NCBI GenBank assembly: GCA_900554365.1
Contig: USGY01000011.1
Location: 1 to 43,594 of the forward strand
DNA length: 43,594 bases
Direction: 5' to 3'
Origin: an uncultured Clostridium sp.
GTDB taxonomy: Bacteria; Bacillota; Clostridia; TANB77; CAG-508
Position 1 is the stretch's first letter; each line of letters starts with the position of its first letter. Below the pieces are notes generated by a model. That model was not told the origin of the DNA. It saw nothing but the letters and a program-made list of their open reading frames with translations, and ran no database searches. Shown here piece after piece: positions 42,987 to 43,594 of the stretch. The position numbers and the translations under genes are program-made.

Positions 42987-43015
42987 TTGACAAAATTATC
43001 AATTTTATATATCAT
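42987..43015 (+). promoter_or_regulatory. Sigma-A type promoter of the prepilin-like gene
   Basis: TTGACA (42987-42992), 17 bases, TATCAT (43010-43015), 37 bases before the start codon. Confidence 0.75.
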
Positions 43016-43052
43016 ATGTGTACAATAAACTAATGAGAAAAGAGGGAAAACA

Positions 43053-43594
43053 ATGGAAGAATTTTTAAAAACAAAAGAAAAAGCTAATAGTGGTATAACA
43101 TTAATTGCTTTAGTAATTACAATAATCGTATTATTAATATTAGCAGGTGTATCAATAGCCATGCTAACAGGACAAAATGGAATATTAACACAAGCTCAGA
43201 ACTCAAAACAAGCAACAGAAAAAGCTGAAGTAAAAGAAAGAGCACAAACAGACATAGTAGGAGTTCAAACAGAAACAGAAAGTACAGAAATAAGCAAGAC
43301 AGCACTAAAAAGAATATTGGATAAATACTTTGATAATGTTCCTAATGACATAAAATCAGATACAGAGATAACAGCGAAAGCGGAATATGGTGGAGCAAAA
43401 ATGAAAGTATCTGATATATATTCAGGAGAAATAATAGAAAGATATATGGCAGCAGATATAGCAAATGCAACACAAGAAGAAAAGCAAAGTATATATGGAG
43501 CAACAGTAACAGGATACACATTACCAAGTGGAACAACAACAGATGTAGGATGGAAAATATTCTATGCAGATAATAGTAATATATATTTAATAGC
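43053..43594 (+). CDS. Type IV prepilin-like protein, N-terminal part
   Basis: Open from ATG 43053 to the window edge, so only 180 codons are seen. The start MEEFLKTKEKANSG is a charged leader ending in Gly14, then ITLIALVITIIVLLILAGVSI, the hydrophobic helix of a clostridial type IV prepilin (in parts), with the cut expected after Gly14. The usual Glu at position 5 of the mature pilin is Ala. After the helix come MLTGQNGILTQAQ and a globular part with no recognised domain. AGAGGG precedes the ATG, and it has its own promoter. Such genes in Clostridia often code for cell-surface proteins of unknown role. A prepilin peptidase is not in the window. Confidence 0.8.
   Translation, partial: MEEFLKTKEKANSGITLIALVITIIVLLILAGVSIAMLTGQNGILTQAQNSKQATEKAEVKERAQTDIVGVQTETESTEISKTALKRILDKYFDNVPNDIKSDTEITAKAEYGGAKMKVSDIYSGEIIERYMAADIANATQEEKQSIYGATVTGYTLPSGTTTDVGWKIFYADNSNIYLI

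Overview
The window is very AT-rich DNA (roughly three quarters A+T by eye). It has strongly A-ended codon use, AGGAGG-type ribosome binding sites, several TTG starts, and a full complement of endospore genes (spoIVB, spoVG and the spoIIIA operon). This points to a low-GC, endospore-forming member of the Clostridia, probably an uncultured or gut-type lineage. The species cannot be named from the sequence. Most of the window is core genome. No CRISPR array, insertion sequence, phage gene, tRNA or rRNA was recognised, and no stretch over about 250 bases lacks a gene.

Region 1 (1-7924) is a Tad/type II-like secretion or pilus cluster: the end of a CpaF/TadA-like ATPase, a 701-residue platform protein that looks like TadB and TadC joined, then seven single-helix envelope proteins. 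Four of these start with the same MENAS/MENAA-type segment, and four share a small C-terminal domain with an FN-x2-F/Y motif. This is the best candidate here for an undescribed system. Region 2 (7983-9188) is spoIVB, ending at a two-way terminator facing murC.

Region 3 (9225-16127) holds murC (minus strand), a divergent spoVG with a very good sigma-H type promoter, then pth, a short RNase G, rimO and two unknown genes. Region 4 (16157-19747) holds an HD-domain gene and two membrane glycosyltransferases. Region 5 (19764-27272) is the classic nusA operon (rimP-nusA-ylxR-ylxQ-infB-rbfA-nrnA-truB) with a promoter and leader hairpin. An unknown gene follows whose start lies inside a terminator-like hairpin.

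Region 6 (28244-37702) holds a class A penicillin-binding protein, cysS, galE, argS, a yebC-family regulator and a 568-residue membrane-anchored protein. The last ends in the same FN-x2-F domain as the small envelope proteins of region 1, about 30 kb away. Region 7 (37800-42944) is the complete spoIIIAA-AH operon, but spoIIIAE carries an apparent one-base frameshift near 40118. Region 8 (42987-43594) is a promoter and the first 180 codons of a type IV prepilin-like gene that runs off the window.

Functionally, the window combines translation and ribosome maturation genes, wall synthesis, and two ATPase-plus-platform machines of type II secretion ancestry (the Tad-like cluster and the SpoIIIA channel).
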